A stretch of DNA of 64,000 nt. Source: Gordonia amarae NBRC 15530. GTDB taxonomy: Bacteria > Actinomycetota > Actinomycetes > Mycobacteriales > Mycobacteriaceae. Position numbers and translations under genes: made by a program. Below the pieces are notes generated by a model. That model saw nothing but the letters and a program-made list of their open reading frames with translations. It was not told the DNA's origin and did no database searches. Positions 50,048-58,759 of the stretch are shown piece by piece; position 1 is the first letter of the stretch; each line of letters opens with the position of its first letter. The stretch is taken from positions 1 to 64,000 of the forward strand of contig NZ_BAED01000003.1 in the NCBI RefSeq assembly GCF_000241345.1, written 5' to 3'.

Positions 50048-50926
50048 TCAGGTCTTCGGCATCAGGATCACCGGCACCGGACTGTTGCGCAGGATCCGGT
50101 TGGCGACTGTGCCCGGGAACACCTGGGACACCACACCCGCGGCACCCGATCCCAGCGCCAGGATCTCACCGGGCCGCCAGGTCACCTTGTCCATCGCCGT
50201 CGCCCAATCGGGTCCGGTTCCCACCACGACCTCGGTGTCGGGAACATGGATCCGGGTGCGTACCTCCGCGAGTTCGGCGGTCACCGCATCGCGGGTCTGG
50301 TCGATCCAGCGATCGATCATCGCCTGCTCCGAGCCCGGTGTGGCCGTGGCGGCGAATGCCGCCAGGGGCCGGACGGTGAACGACACCACGCGCAACGGCA
50401 ACGACCACCGGCGGGTCAGCTCGGCTGTCGCGGCGATCAAGCCGCTCTCGTCGGCGGCGCCACCGTATCCCGCGGTGATCCGGGTGATCCGGCCCGGTTC
50501 CAGTTCGTAGCCACGGGGGGCGATGGCGACCGGTATCCGCGCGGTGTGCACGATGCGATCGGTGACGCTGCCCAGCGCCAGCCGCCCCATCAATCCCGAC
50601 GACGACGACCCGACCACCACCAGCGCGGCGTCATGGTCGTAGGCCACCTGTAGGAGACCCGCAGCCGTCGACGGCCCTGGGGTCACGATCGCCGGAATCC
50701 CGGCCCCTCCCGGCATTTCGTCGAGCACGCTGCGCAGTGCGGCCTCGGTGAGTCCGGTGAGGTGATCGATGAACTCCTGCTGGAAGGGATCCCCGGCTCG
50801 CGCGCCGGAGTCCTCGACCACCGCGACGGCCACGATCGAATGGCCTGACGACGCCGCGATCTGCACGGCCAGATTCAGCGGCGCCCGCGACTGCCGACTC
50901 GCCGAGAAACCTACGACGATGGTCAT
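50048..50926 (-). CDS. Tandem universal stress protein
   Basis: A 292-residue protein of two UspA domains. Domain 1 carries the ATP-binding pattern GSSSSGLMGRLALGSVTDRI. Domain 2 carries GSGAAGVVSQVFPGTVANRI. ATG 50926 overlaps the permease stop (ATGA). Known: tandem Usp proteins in actinobacteria bind ATP and respond to hypoxia or stationary phase. Coupled to a permease, it may regulate it. Confidence 0.93.
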   Translation of the reverse strand: MTIVVGFSASRQSRAPLNLAVQIAASSGHSIVAVAVVEDSGARAGDPFQQEFIDHLTGLTEAALRSVLDEMPGGAGIPAIVTPGPSTAAGLLQVAYDHDAALVVVGSSSSGLMGRLALGSVTDRIVHTARIPVAIAPRGYELEPGRITRITAGYGGAADESGLIAATAELTRRWSLPLRVVSFTVRPLAAFAATATPGSEQAMIDRWIDQTRDAVTAELAEVRTRIHVPDTEVVVGTGPDWATAMDKVTWRPGEILALGSGAAGVVSQVFPGTVANRILRNSPVPVILMPKT

Positions 50927-52755
50927 ACCGACCCCGAAGCGACGGGCTTGGCGACGACGTTGGTCACCGGAATCTGGAACTGCTCTCGGGCCCTGTCGAT
51001 CACATCGAACCGCAACCACACCGAATCCTCCGGCGGCTTGGTGGAGATCACGATCTGGTCGGGGTTGAATGACTCCACACCGGCGGCGAGTGCCCGTAGC
51101 GGCCGGTTCTCCCCCAACTCGCCGTCGGCGGTGAATCCCGCCTCCCGCAACGTGTTCAGGGTGACGTCGAGGCGTTGTTGCGCGGCCTTCAGGGTCGCCG
51201 CCCACACATCCCGTGGACCGTGGGTGGCGGCTGTTCCGGTCTCGACGGGGCTGGCCGGTACTACGACATGGAAGACGCACTGGTGGTCGGCACCCATACG
51301 GGCGAGTTCACCGAGCAGCGCAGCGGAATCAACCGTCTCGTTGGCGAGTACCAGTACCCGCTCCGGCGGGGCCTCGGCCTCGATCTTGGGCGCGACCGGA
51401 CGTCTGTTGACGTAGGCGCGGTTGATGAAGAAGAGAACAATCACCACCGCCCACGACAGCAAACTCAGCAGCAGCTGGGACCGGCTGCCCGACTCGATGC
51501 CCATCTGAAGGAGGATCGCCAGAATCGCGACCGCCGTCAGAATCGACAGCACCGGGAACCCCCACATCTTGACCGTGAGGTGCTCGGAACCGTTCCGGAA
51601 CCGCAGCACCAGTTGCGAGATCGAGATGAGCAGGTAGACGAACAAAATGATCGCGCCGGAGGAGTTCAGCAGGAAGCTGAAGATCGTGTCCTCGGCGACG
51701 GATGCGGCGATGATGCAGAGAAATCCGATGACCGAGGAACTCAGGATGGCCGCCGCGGGCACACCGCGCTTGGTCACCTCGACCAGTGCCGCCGGAGCTT
51801 CTCGTCGGGCGGCGAGAACGAACAGCATGCGTGATGCCGTGTACATGCCGGAGTTCAGGCAGCTGAGCACCGCGGTGAGCACCACCGCGTTCATGATGTG
51901 TTCCGCCCCTGGGATACCCATCTCGTCAAATGCCGCGACGAAGGGGGACGCGTCGTGGCCTTCACCGCCCATCGTGTTCCACGGGAGGATGGTGACCAGC
52001 AGGAATGCCGAGCCGACGAAGAACACCGCGATACGCACGATCACCGAGTTGGCCGCCTTGGCCACGGCATGCTCGGGATCCTCCGACTCCGCGGCGGCGA
52101 TCGTCGCGACTTCGGCACCGACCATCGAGAAGATGACCGTGACGACGCCCACGGTCACCGCACTGATGCCGTTCGGGAAGAAGCCGCCGTGCGCGGTGAG
52201 ATTGGAGAAATCCAGCTCTTTGTCTGGCCAGAGGCCGATCACATAAATCGTGCCGAGAACAAGAAAGGCGATGATCGCCGCGACCTTGATGCCGGCAAAC
52301 CAGAACTCGAACTCACCGAACGAGGACACCGAGAACAAATTGGTCGCGGTCATGAGAATGAGAAGAACAAGAGCGGTGATCCACAGGGGGATTCCGTCGT
52401 ACCAGTATTCGATGATCTTGGCCCCGGCGATCGCCTCGAAACCCACGACGATCACCCAGAAATACCAATACAGCCAGCCCACAGAGAAGCCGGCCCAGTC
52501 GCCCAGTGATTGCCGGGCGTAGTCGGCGAATGATCCGGTGGCCGGATTGGCCACCGCCATCTCGGCGAGCATCCGCATCACCATGATGATCAGAACGCCT
52601 GCCAGGCCATAGGTTATGAATGTGCCCGGACCGGTATCCTTGATGACCACACCGGATCCCACGAAGAGGCCGGCACCGATGACACCGCCGATCGCGATCA
52701 TCGTCAACTGGCGTTGGCTGAGCGCCTTCGCCAGTTCGGGGGACGCACCACTCAC
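50923..52755 (-). CDS. APC-family amino-acid permease with C-terminal Usp-like domain
   Basis: About 610 residues from GTG 52755, with AGGTGAT upstream; GTG 52764 is an alternative. Residues 1-455 form a 12-helix amino-acid permease of the GabP/ProY type: GGVIGAGLFVGSG at helix 1, AGVLIIMVMRMLAEMAVANP, SCLNSGMYTASRMLFVLA. After the last helix a soluble domain of about 140 residues (PPERVLVLANETVDSAALLG to the end) resembles a Usp or response domain. It is followed by a tandem Usp gene. Substrate probably GABA, proline or an aromatic amino acid. Confidence 0.88.
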   Translation of the reverse strand: MSGASPELAKALSQRQLTMIAIGGVIGAGLFVGSGVVIKDTGPGTFITYGLAGVLIIMVMRMLAEMAVANPATGSFADYARQSLGDWAGFSVGWLYWYFWVIVVGFEAIAGAKIIEYWYDGIPLWITALVLLILMTATNLFSVSSFGEFEFWFAGIKVAAIIAFLVLGTIYVIGLWPDKELDFSNLTAHGGFFPNGISAVTVGVVTVIFSMVGAEVATIAAAESEDPEHAVAKAANSVIVRIAVFFVGSAFLLVTILPWNTMGGEGHDASPFVAAFDEMGIPGAEHIMNAVVLTAVLSCLNSGMYTASRMLFVLAARREAPAALVEVTKRGVPAAAILSSSVIGFLCIIAASVAEDTIFSFLLNSSGAIILFVYLLISISQLVLRFRNGSEHLTVKMWGFPVLSILTAVAILAILLQMGIESGSRSQLLLSLLSWAVVIVLFFINRAYVNRRPVAPKIEAEAPPERVLVLANETVDSAALLGELARMGADHQCVFHVVVPASPVETGTAATHGPRDVWAATLKAAQQRLDVTLNTLREAGFTADGELGENRPLRALAAGVESFNPDQIVISTKPPEDSVWLRFDVIDRAREQFQIPVTNVVAKPVASGSV

Positions 52756-53150
52756 TAGAATCACCTCGACTCTGCTATTCCAGCAAGATCCGCTGGTCGG
52801 TGCCCTAGGAGTACCACAGTGTGAACCACGTCGCAGTGCAAAATGAATACTTCCTCAACTCAACGTGAATGTCGGTTCATGCGATTGGTAAAGATCCGCT
52901 TTTGTATCGGAAACCGGGTTCTTTGAAGAGATCAACCCGGCTCGCGCCATATGTTGAGTCAAGTGCCGTACCGGCCAAATGTCCGTACGGGAGGTGTACA
53001 GAATGTCCAGTGCGGCATGCCCGTTCACACCGAACCGTGAGTCGGGTTCAGCTTCCTGAATACGAACGATCAACAGATTCACCTGCTGTCGGCCTCCGAT
53101 CGGATCCGCCGGACTGCACGGCGCACGGAGCGGGCGTAACGTCATGCCCC
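52756..53150. other. Non-coding region, AT-richer, with a hairpin
   Basis: 395 bases upstream of the permease and the isomerase-like gene. It includes the divergent promoters. A short hairpin (CCGGGTT at 52914 pairing with AACCCGG at 52934) is the only structure I see. Base composition is visibly less GC-rich than the surroundings, suggesting relaxed or foreign sequence. No supported gene. Confidence 0.55.
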
Positions 53151-53762
53151 ATGACCGTGCTGGAGGACGAGGCCGCGGCGTTCACGGTCGCCGCGGGATG
53201 GGCTGCGGACCGCATCGGCTCCATCACCCGGTGGGACGTGCCGGGCCTGGGTGACTGGGATATGCGTGCCCTGGTCGGCCATACCAGCCGCGCACTACTG
53301 ACCGTCGAGCAGTACATCACCATTCCGGCGGAATCGGAGTCGGCCGACCGCGCCGAGGCGTACTACGAGGCGGCCGCCCAGATGGTCGCCGCTGACGAGG
53401 CCGCGGTACTGCAACGCGGTATCGATGCGGGGGTCGCTCTCGGTGACGATCCCGCGGCTGCCTTCGCCGACATCGCCGACAGGGTCCCGAAACTACTGAC
53501 CGGTCACCCCGATGCGCTGATCCGGACCATCGCCGGCGGCATGTGGCTGCGCAACTATCTGCCGACCCGCACGTTCGAGCTGGTGGTCCATGGTCTCGAC
53601 ATCTGCGCGGCCGCCGGTCTTCCGGCAGATCCGCCGGAGCCGGCGCTACGAAGGACCCTCGAGCTGGCAACGTCGTTGGCGGTGCGCCGCGGGGATGGCC
53701 CCTGTGTGCTGTTCGCGTTTACCGGACGCAGCGCCCTCCCGACCGGCTTCTCCGTCCTGTAA
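53151..53762 (+). CDS. Maleylpyruvate isomerase/DinB-like (mycothiol-dependent) family protein
   Basis: A 203-residue protein from ATG 53151. The N-terminal MDMPI domain of four helices is visible: WDVPGLGDWDMRALVGHTSR has the typical conserved GWDxxxLVGHxxR-like motif with a metal-binding histidine. FELVVHGLDICAAAGL gives the second conserved histidine. Members bind zinc and use mycothiol or act on unknown substrates; specific function is not readable. Confidence 0.85.
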   Translation: MTVLEDEAAAFTVAAGWAADRIGSITRWDVPGLGDWDMRALVGHTSRALLTVEQYITIPAESESADRAEAYYEAAAQMVAADEAAVLQRGIDAGVALGDDPAAAFADIADRVPKLLTGHPDALIRTIAGGMWLRNYLPTRTFELVVHGLDICAAAGLPADPPEPALRRTLELATSLAVRRGDGPCVLFAFTGRSALPTGFSVL

Positions 53763-53765
53763 GGG

Positions 53766-54062
53766 TCAGGCGACGCCCTTGAACGGATCGTGTTCGGCGA
53801 TCAGCTTCTCCACGCGCGCCTCGTCGAGACGGGACCGGATCGTCGTCTGCTCCTGCCGGTCACGCACCACCTTCGCGAGGGTGAACGTACTCGACACCAG
53901 GAACAGCAGGGTGACGCCGAAGAAGCCGCGCTGCCACGAGTCGAGCGGCAGATTCCATACACCGATGACCGACGCGCTCAGGCTGACGGCGAATGCGATG
54001 ACCGCCTGGATCTGGAAGGCCGAGGTGGTCGCGGACTGGGGAACGTCTTTGCCTTGTGACAT
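53766..54062 (-). CDS. YiaA/YiaB-like two-helix membrane protein
   Basis: A 98-residue protein with two membrane helices (about 18-36 and 46-64) separated by a short polar turn, with LPLDSWQRGFFGVTLLFLVS and TFTLAKVVRDRQE matching the YiaAB family. The C-terminus is charged. Function unknown. Converges with the isomerase gene three bases away. Confidence 0.82.
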   Translation of the reverse strand: MSQGKDVPQSATTSAFQIQAVIAFAVSLSASVIGVWNLPLDSWQRGFFGVTLLFLVSSTFTLAKVVRDRQEQTTIRSRLDEARVEKLIAEHDPFKGVA

Positions 54063-54100
54063 GGATAGACGCTAAGCCGTCCGCCCAGGTCAGGATATGC

Positions 54101-54110
54101 GTAACGTTAC
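54101..54110. promoter_or_regulatory. 10-bp palindrome in a divergent promoter
   Basis: GTAACGTTAC is a perfect 10-bp palindrome between the divergent YiaAB and DUF1801 genes. It is a plausible operator, but the regulator is not identified. Confidence 0.4.
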
Positions 54111-54143
54111 TCAATTCCGCTCACTGCGCGTACGCTGCCCGTC

Positions 54144-54539
54144 ATGGGCAACCGCAGGACCGTCGCAGATCCCGAGGCCTCGGTCGATGACTTTCTGTCG
54201 ACTGTCGGTGAGCAACGCCGGACCGAATCGCGTGCGCTGATCGCGACAATGAACGAGATCACCGGTGAACCGGCGGTGATGTGGGGTAGTGCAATCATCG
54301 GTTTCGGTGTCGATGATTCCGGCGAATCGGCATGGCCACTCTTGGCGTTCAGCCCCCGCAAGACCAAGATCTCGCTGTACATCACGAGTGACGCCGGAAG
54401 CCTCACCCCGCAACTCGACGCGATCGGCAAATACACCATCGGCAAGGGCTGCATCTACCTGAACAAGCTCGCCGACGTCGATTCGGCGGCTCTGAGTGAG
54501 CTGATCGCACGGGTGTACGCCGATAAGACCACCGATTGA
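54144..54539 (+). CDS. DUF1801 (YdhG-like) protein
   Basis: A 131-residue protein of the DUF1801 family, with SVDDFLSTVGEQRR at the start, EPAVMWGSAIIGFG in the middle and IGKGCIYLNKLADVD at the end. Length is normal. Function of the family is unknown. ATG 54144. Confidence 0.85.
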   Translation: MGNRRTVADPEASVDDFLSTVGEQRRTESRALIATMNEITGEPAVMWGSAIIGFGVDDSGESAWPLLAFSPRKTKISLYITSDAGSLTPQLDAIGKYTIGKGCIYLNKLADVDSAALSELIARVYADKTTD

Positions 54540-54641
54540 CGACGCACGACCCCGATACCGCCCTTCGAAGAATAGCTGTGGCGTTCGTCGGGGTCGTCGT
54601 CTAGCCTCTGAATCTACTGCCACTGCGACCGAAGGGGGACC

Positions 54642-54713
54642 ATGACCATCAACGCCTGCACTGTTGCGCTCCGTTGTTTCCCGTATCCCGGTTCGCGGAT
54701 CATCCACGCCTAG
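54642..54713 (+). CDS. Possible 23-codon leader peptide
   Basis: ATG 54642 has an unusually strong ribosome-binding site (GAAGGGGG) and opens a 23-codon frame ending at 54713, containing two cysteines (NACTVALRCFPYPGS). It is followed by short inverted repeats and then tRNA-Tyr. It has the look of a leader peptide, but no downstream target gene is evident apart from the tRNA. Real translation is uncertain. Confidence 0.35.
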   Translation: MTINACTVALRCFPYPGSRIIHA

Positions 54714-54780
54714 AACCCGTTCGGGTTTCCATCGGGGCCTGGTGCCGTCATGGCAGATCAGCCCCGGGCTTTATCATCAC

Positions 54781-54865
54781 GCGTCGGTCGGATAGCGGCT
54801 ATTCCAGCGGACTGTAAATCCGTGGCTTTCGAGCATCGCAGGTTCGAGTCCTGCCCGGCGCACCA
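54781..54865 (+). tRNA. tRNA-Tyr (anticodon GTA)
   Basis: An 85-base class II tRNA including an encoded CCA. The acceptor arms pair GCGTCGG with CCGGCGC (one G-U). The anticodon stem GCGGA/TCCGT carries the loop CTGTAAA with anticodon GTA. The long variable arm GGCTTTCGAGCATC is expected for Tyr. The T arm is perfect (GCAGG/CCTGC around TTCGAGT). The CDS starting at 54903 follows 37 bases later. Confidence 0.95.
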
Positions 54866-54902
54866 CCATTTCCCTGTGACCACCTCCGGAAGGAGCAATC
54901 CG

Positions 54903-55700
54903 ATGGACCTGTCTGAACTGCGTCCGAATGTCGAATACGGCGACCCCGCCGTCGCCCTGCCGAACGAGATCCTGCGTTCGGTGGTGGGCAGCGGTGTGCA
55001 CGGCATCGCTATCCCCGGCACCGACGACCACGACGAGATGGGTGTATACGTCGAGCCGCCCGAGTATGTGCTGGGCGTCGTCGAGCACCGTCAGGACTAT
55101 GTCTGGCGGACGCAGCCGGAGGGCGTGCGCAGCGGACACGGTGACACCGATCTGGTGTTGTATTCGCTGCGCAAGTACCTGCGCCTGGCGATCAAGGGCA
55201 ATCCGACGGCACTGCTGCCGCTGTTCGCACCTGCGGAGTCGGTTGTTCTGGTGACGCCACTCGGCGAGGAACTGCGTTCGTTGCGTTCGTCGTTCCTGTC
55301 GAGGGCGGCCGCCGAGCGCTTCCTCGGCTACATGCATTCGCAGCATGAGCGGATGCTCGGGCAGTCCAAACGCAACGTGCCGAACCGGCCCGAGTTGATC
55401 GCGCAATACGGCTGGGATGTGAAGTACGGTTCGCACGCGCTACGGCTGGCGTATCAGGGTCACGAGTTGGCCGGCTCGGGTCATCTCACCCTGCCGATGC
55501 CCGACGACCAGCGCGAACGGGTGCTGTCGGTCAAGCGCGGTGAGGTGCCACGCGAGGAGGTGTCGGCCCAGATCACCGACCTGGAGTCGCAGGTACGTGC
55601 TCTGCTCGACGACAATCGGTCACCGCTCCCCGAGTTCGCCGACGCGAACAGGATCGGCGAGTGGGCCGTCGACGCCCAGCGCCGGCACTGGGGCTGGTAG
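54903..55700 (+). CDS. Nucleotidyltransferase-like (DNA polymerase beta superfamily) protein
   Basis: A 265-residue protein from ATG 54903; frames opening upstream run through the tRNA and are not real. The nucleotidyltransferase fold shows GSGVHGIAIPGTDDHDEMGV near residue 27, in which G-S and the D-x-x-D acidic residues match the metal-binding pattern. Family resemblance is to the predicted nucleotidyltransferases (RlaP-like), some linked to RNA ligases. Note the RNA-repair pair further along at 59757. Activity is not proven. Confidence 0.8.
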   Translation: MDLSELRPNVEYGDPAVALPNEILRSVVGSGVHGIAIPGTDDHDEMGVYVEPPEYVLGVVEHRQDYVWRTQPEGVRSGHGDTDLVLYSLRKYLRLAIKGNPTALLPLFAPAESVVLVTPLGEELRSLRSSFLSRAAAERFLGYMHSQHERMLGQSKRNVPNRPELIAQYGWDVKYGSHALRLAYQGHELAGSGHLTLPMPDDQRERVLSVKRGEVPREEVSAQITDLESQVRALLDDNRSPLPEFADANRIGEWAVDAQRRHWGW

Positions 55701-55706
55701 CGGGTG

Positions 55707-55743
55707 CGTGGTTGTGCCGGGATCACCTCCCGGCACAACCACG
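55707..55743. terminator. Bidirectional hairpin terminator
   Basis: A perfect 16-bp stem (left arm ending CCGGGA, right arm beginning TCCCGG) with a 5-base loop separates the nucleotidyltransferase gene from the convergent broken transporter gene. Confidence 0.85.
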
Positions 55744-55748
55744 ACCGC

Positions 55749-56461
55749 TCACTGTCGGAGTTTCGGCGCGACGAGAATCAGCAACGCGGCACCGAGAAGC
55801 GCCATCCCGGACCAACCGATCGCGCCGAGATGCTCACCCAGGATCAGCACGGCCAACACAGTTGCGACAGCGGGTTCGACGAGGGTGACGGTGGTGGCTG
55901 TGGTGGCATCGATCCCTGCCAGCCCACGACTGAACAGCACATAGCCGACGAACATCGGCACCAGCGACAGATACGCGAGCACCAGCCACGCGTCTGCGGG
56001 AGTGCTTTCCGTGAGAACAAGTCCGACGCCGGCGATCGGTGCGAGCAACATCCCACCCGCACCGAGAACCGCGCCGGCAGCGGCCCCGCGCGGTATGCGC
56101 CGGTTGATGACGCGCCGCAACGCCCACGAGTATCCGGCATAGGTCGCTCCGGCGACCAACCCCAACGCGACACCCGCCGGCACCGACGCCAACAACACCA
56201 CACCGTCCCCAGCGCAACCCCACCCACCCGCATCGACGTATAGAACGCCAGCGGATAGATCGCGACACACACCGCACCGAACGCGACGACACCGACGCTG
56301 CGCCGCAACGTATCCCGATGCGACCGCAATACCTCGGCATCGACGACCGCCTGAAGTAGCCCGCACCCGCCCATCACGACCGCCCCGATCACCAGCGGAT
56401 TGACCGTCGGCGCGTACGCCGCGGCCAGTCCCGTGGTCCCCCACAGAACCGCCGCCGCACA
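55749..56461 (-). pseudogene. Broken EamA/DMT-family transporter
   Basis: Two frames together make the helices of an EamA drug/metabolite transporter. The upstream frame reads VLWGTTGLAAAYAPTVNPLV and on to GGVALGTV. The downstream frame continues VLLASVPAGVALGLVAGATY to the stop at 55749. The break is near 56195-56206, where two extra bases sit in a GT run. A TAG at 56462-56464 lies directly upstream of the open frame and I see no proper start. Both a frameshift and a lost 5' end indicate decay. Confidence 0.8.
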
Positions 56462-56480
56462 CTACCGTCGCGATGCCGAA

Positions 56481-56872
56481 CTACGAACCCGCAGACCACG
56501 GATTGATGAACGGCACTCCGAGTGGCTCGAAGTGCCGTTCGCTTCGCGTCACGACCGTCCGCCCCGTCGCTTGGGCCACAGTACCGATGAGTGCGTCATC
56601 GAGCGGGACGTGTTCGGGCACTCAATAGGTGGCGAGGACACAGGCTGCCGACAGATCAAACGCAAGACCACGGCCTCCGAAAGCATATCGAATGCGGTCC
56701 TCGAACCTGCGACGCAGAACCACCCCCCTGTGCAGATCGGTTCGTTCCTTTGCCACGACACCTCGCTCAATCTAGCGATCGTCGTTGCCGTCACGAAAGC
56801 CACCCAAGTCTCGACGGCGCGGCTACGTCCACGCGCCCGGAGTGTCGATACGACATTGGTGTTGAGGGACAT
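56481..56872 (-). pseudogene. Broken FitB/VapC-type PIN-domain toxin
   Basis: The start MSLNTNVVSTLRARGRSRAV matches PIN toxins (first acidic Asp replaced by Asn). After a frameshift in the 56720-56760 region the remainder is readable in another frame: AFDLSAACVLATY, an in-frame TGA at 56622-56624, then VPLDDALIGTVAQATGRTVV and FEPLGVPFINPW, typical of FitB C-termini. Total span of about 130 codons equals a full-length toxin, so two lesions have killed it. Confidence 0.8.
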
Positions 56873-56929
56873 ACTGCTTCCGACCCGTCACACGTCGGCG
56901 GGGCAAACTTTCAGGCCGAGTCGCTCAGG

Positions 56930-57133
56930 CTAGAAGTCGACATCGGAACCTACGTCACCGGTAAGCAGATCTACAAGCGCCACCGGCTCACGTTCCAATT
57001 CACGGGACAGGATCTCACGCACCTCGGCCTCAACCGACCGATGGTGCAAATCTGATCGTACCTTGAGTGCAGCCCTGGTCCCGGGAGGAAGATTACAAAC
57101 TAGTTTCAGCCTTTCACGCTGATTGCGTGTCAT
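56930..57133 (-). pseudogene. FitA-type antitoxin remnant, N-terminus replaced by IS sequence
   Basis: A 67-codon frame. The part from LVCNLPPGTRAALKVRSDLH to SVEAEVREILSRELERE is the ribbon-helix-helix and tail of a FitA antitoxin, lying just upstream of the broken toxin gene. The first ten codons (MTRNQRERLK) come from the IS element whose end I place at 57104. Thus the native start was lost, and any current protein would be a fusion. The remnant keeps the DNA-binding core. Confidence 0.7.
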
Positions 57134-58759
57134 ACGAAGATTGGTGCCCTGACCTGGGATAATTCGACTTACCACAGTCCGAATACGCCCGGTTCGAGGA
57201 GCACCAATCTGGTGAGTAAGTCTACGTCGAAGTACCCGTCGCTGTCTGTAGAGGGCGGCGGAACCGGGATCGTGTCGCATGCGGGGACAGCGTTGTTGCT
57301 GCGGGCCGGGGAGAAGACCGGCCTGCTCGATGAGCTATCGCGGGCGTTGTCGCCGTGGCGTAAACCCCTTGCCATCCATGACCCAGGCAAGATCGTGTTC
57401 GATCTGGCAGTGTCGGTCGCGATCGGCGGGGACTGCCTGGCCGACATCGCGCAGTTACGTGGTGATCGGGATGTGTTCGGGCCGGTGGCCTCCGATCCGA
57501 CGGTCTCACGATTGATCTCCAGCCTGGCCGCTGATGCGGGGCCCGCTGTGGCGGCGATCAACACCGCCCGCGCCCACTCCCGCGCGAACGCATGGCAGGC
57601 GGCCGGGTCCGGGGCCCCCGATGCGCATTGCGATGAGGGTGGGCTGGTGGTCGTGGATCTGGATGCGAGTCTGCTGACCGCACATTCGGAGAAACAGTCA
57701 GCTGCGCCAACCTATAAGCGGGGGTTCGGATTTCACCCACTGTGCGCGTTCGTAGATCACAGGCCCGGCGGGACCGGTGAGCCGGTGCGATCATGCTGCG
57801 CCCCGGCAACGCCGGAGCCAACACCGCCGCCGACCACATCGCGGTCACCGAACAGGTCCTGACCCAGATACGTACACCAGCCCGGACGGTGCTGATCCGT
57901 ACCGACTCGGCCGGTGGCACCCACGAGTTCCTGAACTACCTCACCGACCACGGACTGGGGTACTCGGTCGGTTTCGGACTCTCAACTATCGCCGCCCAGG
58001 CGATCGACCGGCTGCTCCCGCAGGCGTGGACTCGCGCCTACGACCCTGACGGGACCGAACGCGAGGGGGCGTGGGTCGCTGAGCTGACCGGGATGCTCGA
58101 TCTATCGTCCTGGCCTGCCGGTATGCGGGTCATCGTGCGTAAGGAGCGCCCGCACCCCGGCGCACAGTTGCGGTTCACCGACCGCGACGGGCTGCGGCTG
58201 ACAGCGTTCGCGACCAATACCCGTGGTGGGCAACTGGCCGCCCTGGAGTTGCGTCATCGACGTAGGGCCCGTTGCGAGGACCGCATCCGCTCTGCCAAAG
58301 ACTGCGGTCTGCGTAACCTGCCACTGCACGGGTTCGACCAGAACCGCATCTGGTGCACCATCGTCGAACTGGCCTGCGAGCTGTTGGCCTGGACCCAGAT
58401 GCTCGCCCTCACCGGAAGCCCGGCCCGCCGTTGGGAACCCAAAGCGCTACGGCTACGACTGTTTTCGATCGCAGCACGACTGACCCGACATGCCCGAAGA
58501 CGACGCCTCAAACTCGCCGCCGCACCACACTTACAACTACTCCTGAACGGGATGCATACCCTGACAGAACTTCCCAACCCCGGCTGACACTGCCGCCGAC
58601 CATAACCAACCACCAGGAAGGACAGCACTTTTCGGGGCCGTGAACCCCGACGCCCACCGACGCTCGGGCACACCGTCACGGCCCCGGCCCAGAATTCGGT
58701 CCTCAGACCACCACCTGGGCCCACTCAACAGACAACAGCAACCTCACGAAATTTTGAGG
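57104..58759 (+). mobile_element. IS1380-family insertion sequence, about 1.66 kb
   Basis: An element of 1656 bases bounded by a CTAG on both sides (57100-57103 and 58760-58763), consistent with a 4-bp target duplication. The size fits the family. The terminal bases (left TTTCAGCCTTTCACGCTG; right, as complement, CCTCAAAATTTCGTGAGG) match only about 10 of 18, so the exact ends are tentative. The transposase inside is frameshifted, so the copy cannot move by itself. Confidence 0.6.
57212..58587 (+). pseudogene. IS1380-family transposase, frameshifted
   Basis: The first frame (57212 to about 57786) gives the N-terminal half with YPSLSVEGGGTGIVSHAGTA and VVVDLDASLLTAHSEKQ holding catalytic acids. 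The second frame (57787 to 58587) resumes at MLRPGNAGANTAADH and includes ADLIRTDSAGG-like and ELACELLAWTQ segments. One G appears to be missing in the GTGCGATC stretch near 57787; GTGGCGATC would join both halves. Roughly 455 codons in all, a normal length when joined. Programmed frameshifting is unlikely as the family normally uses one frame. Confidence 0.85.

Noticed and set aside
52855..53145. A 96-codon minus-strand frame upstream of the isomerase-like gene
   Set aside because: No ribosome-binding site, no motif and AT-richer non-coding composition; treated as intergenic.
54750..54902. An upstream extension of the nucleotidyltransferase gene
   Set aside because: It would run through tRNA-Tyr; ATG 54903 is after the tRNA and fits the family start.
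57153..57160. Left IS end at the CCTGGG near 57153
   Set aside because: It starts with CCT like the right end but lacks a matching target duplication; CTAG on both sides favours 57104.
57780..57795. Programmed frameshifting in the transposase
   Set aside because: No slippery heptamer is seen and the family uses a single frame; a one-base deletion is simpler.
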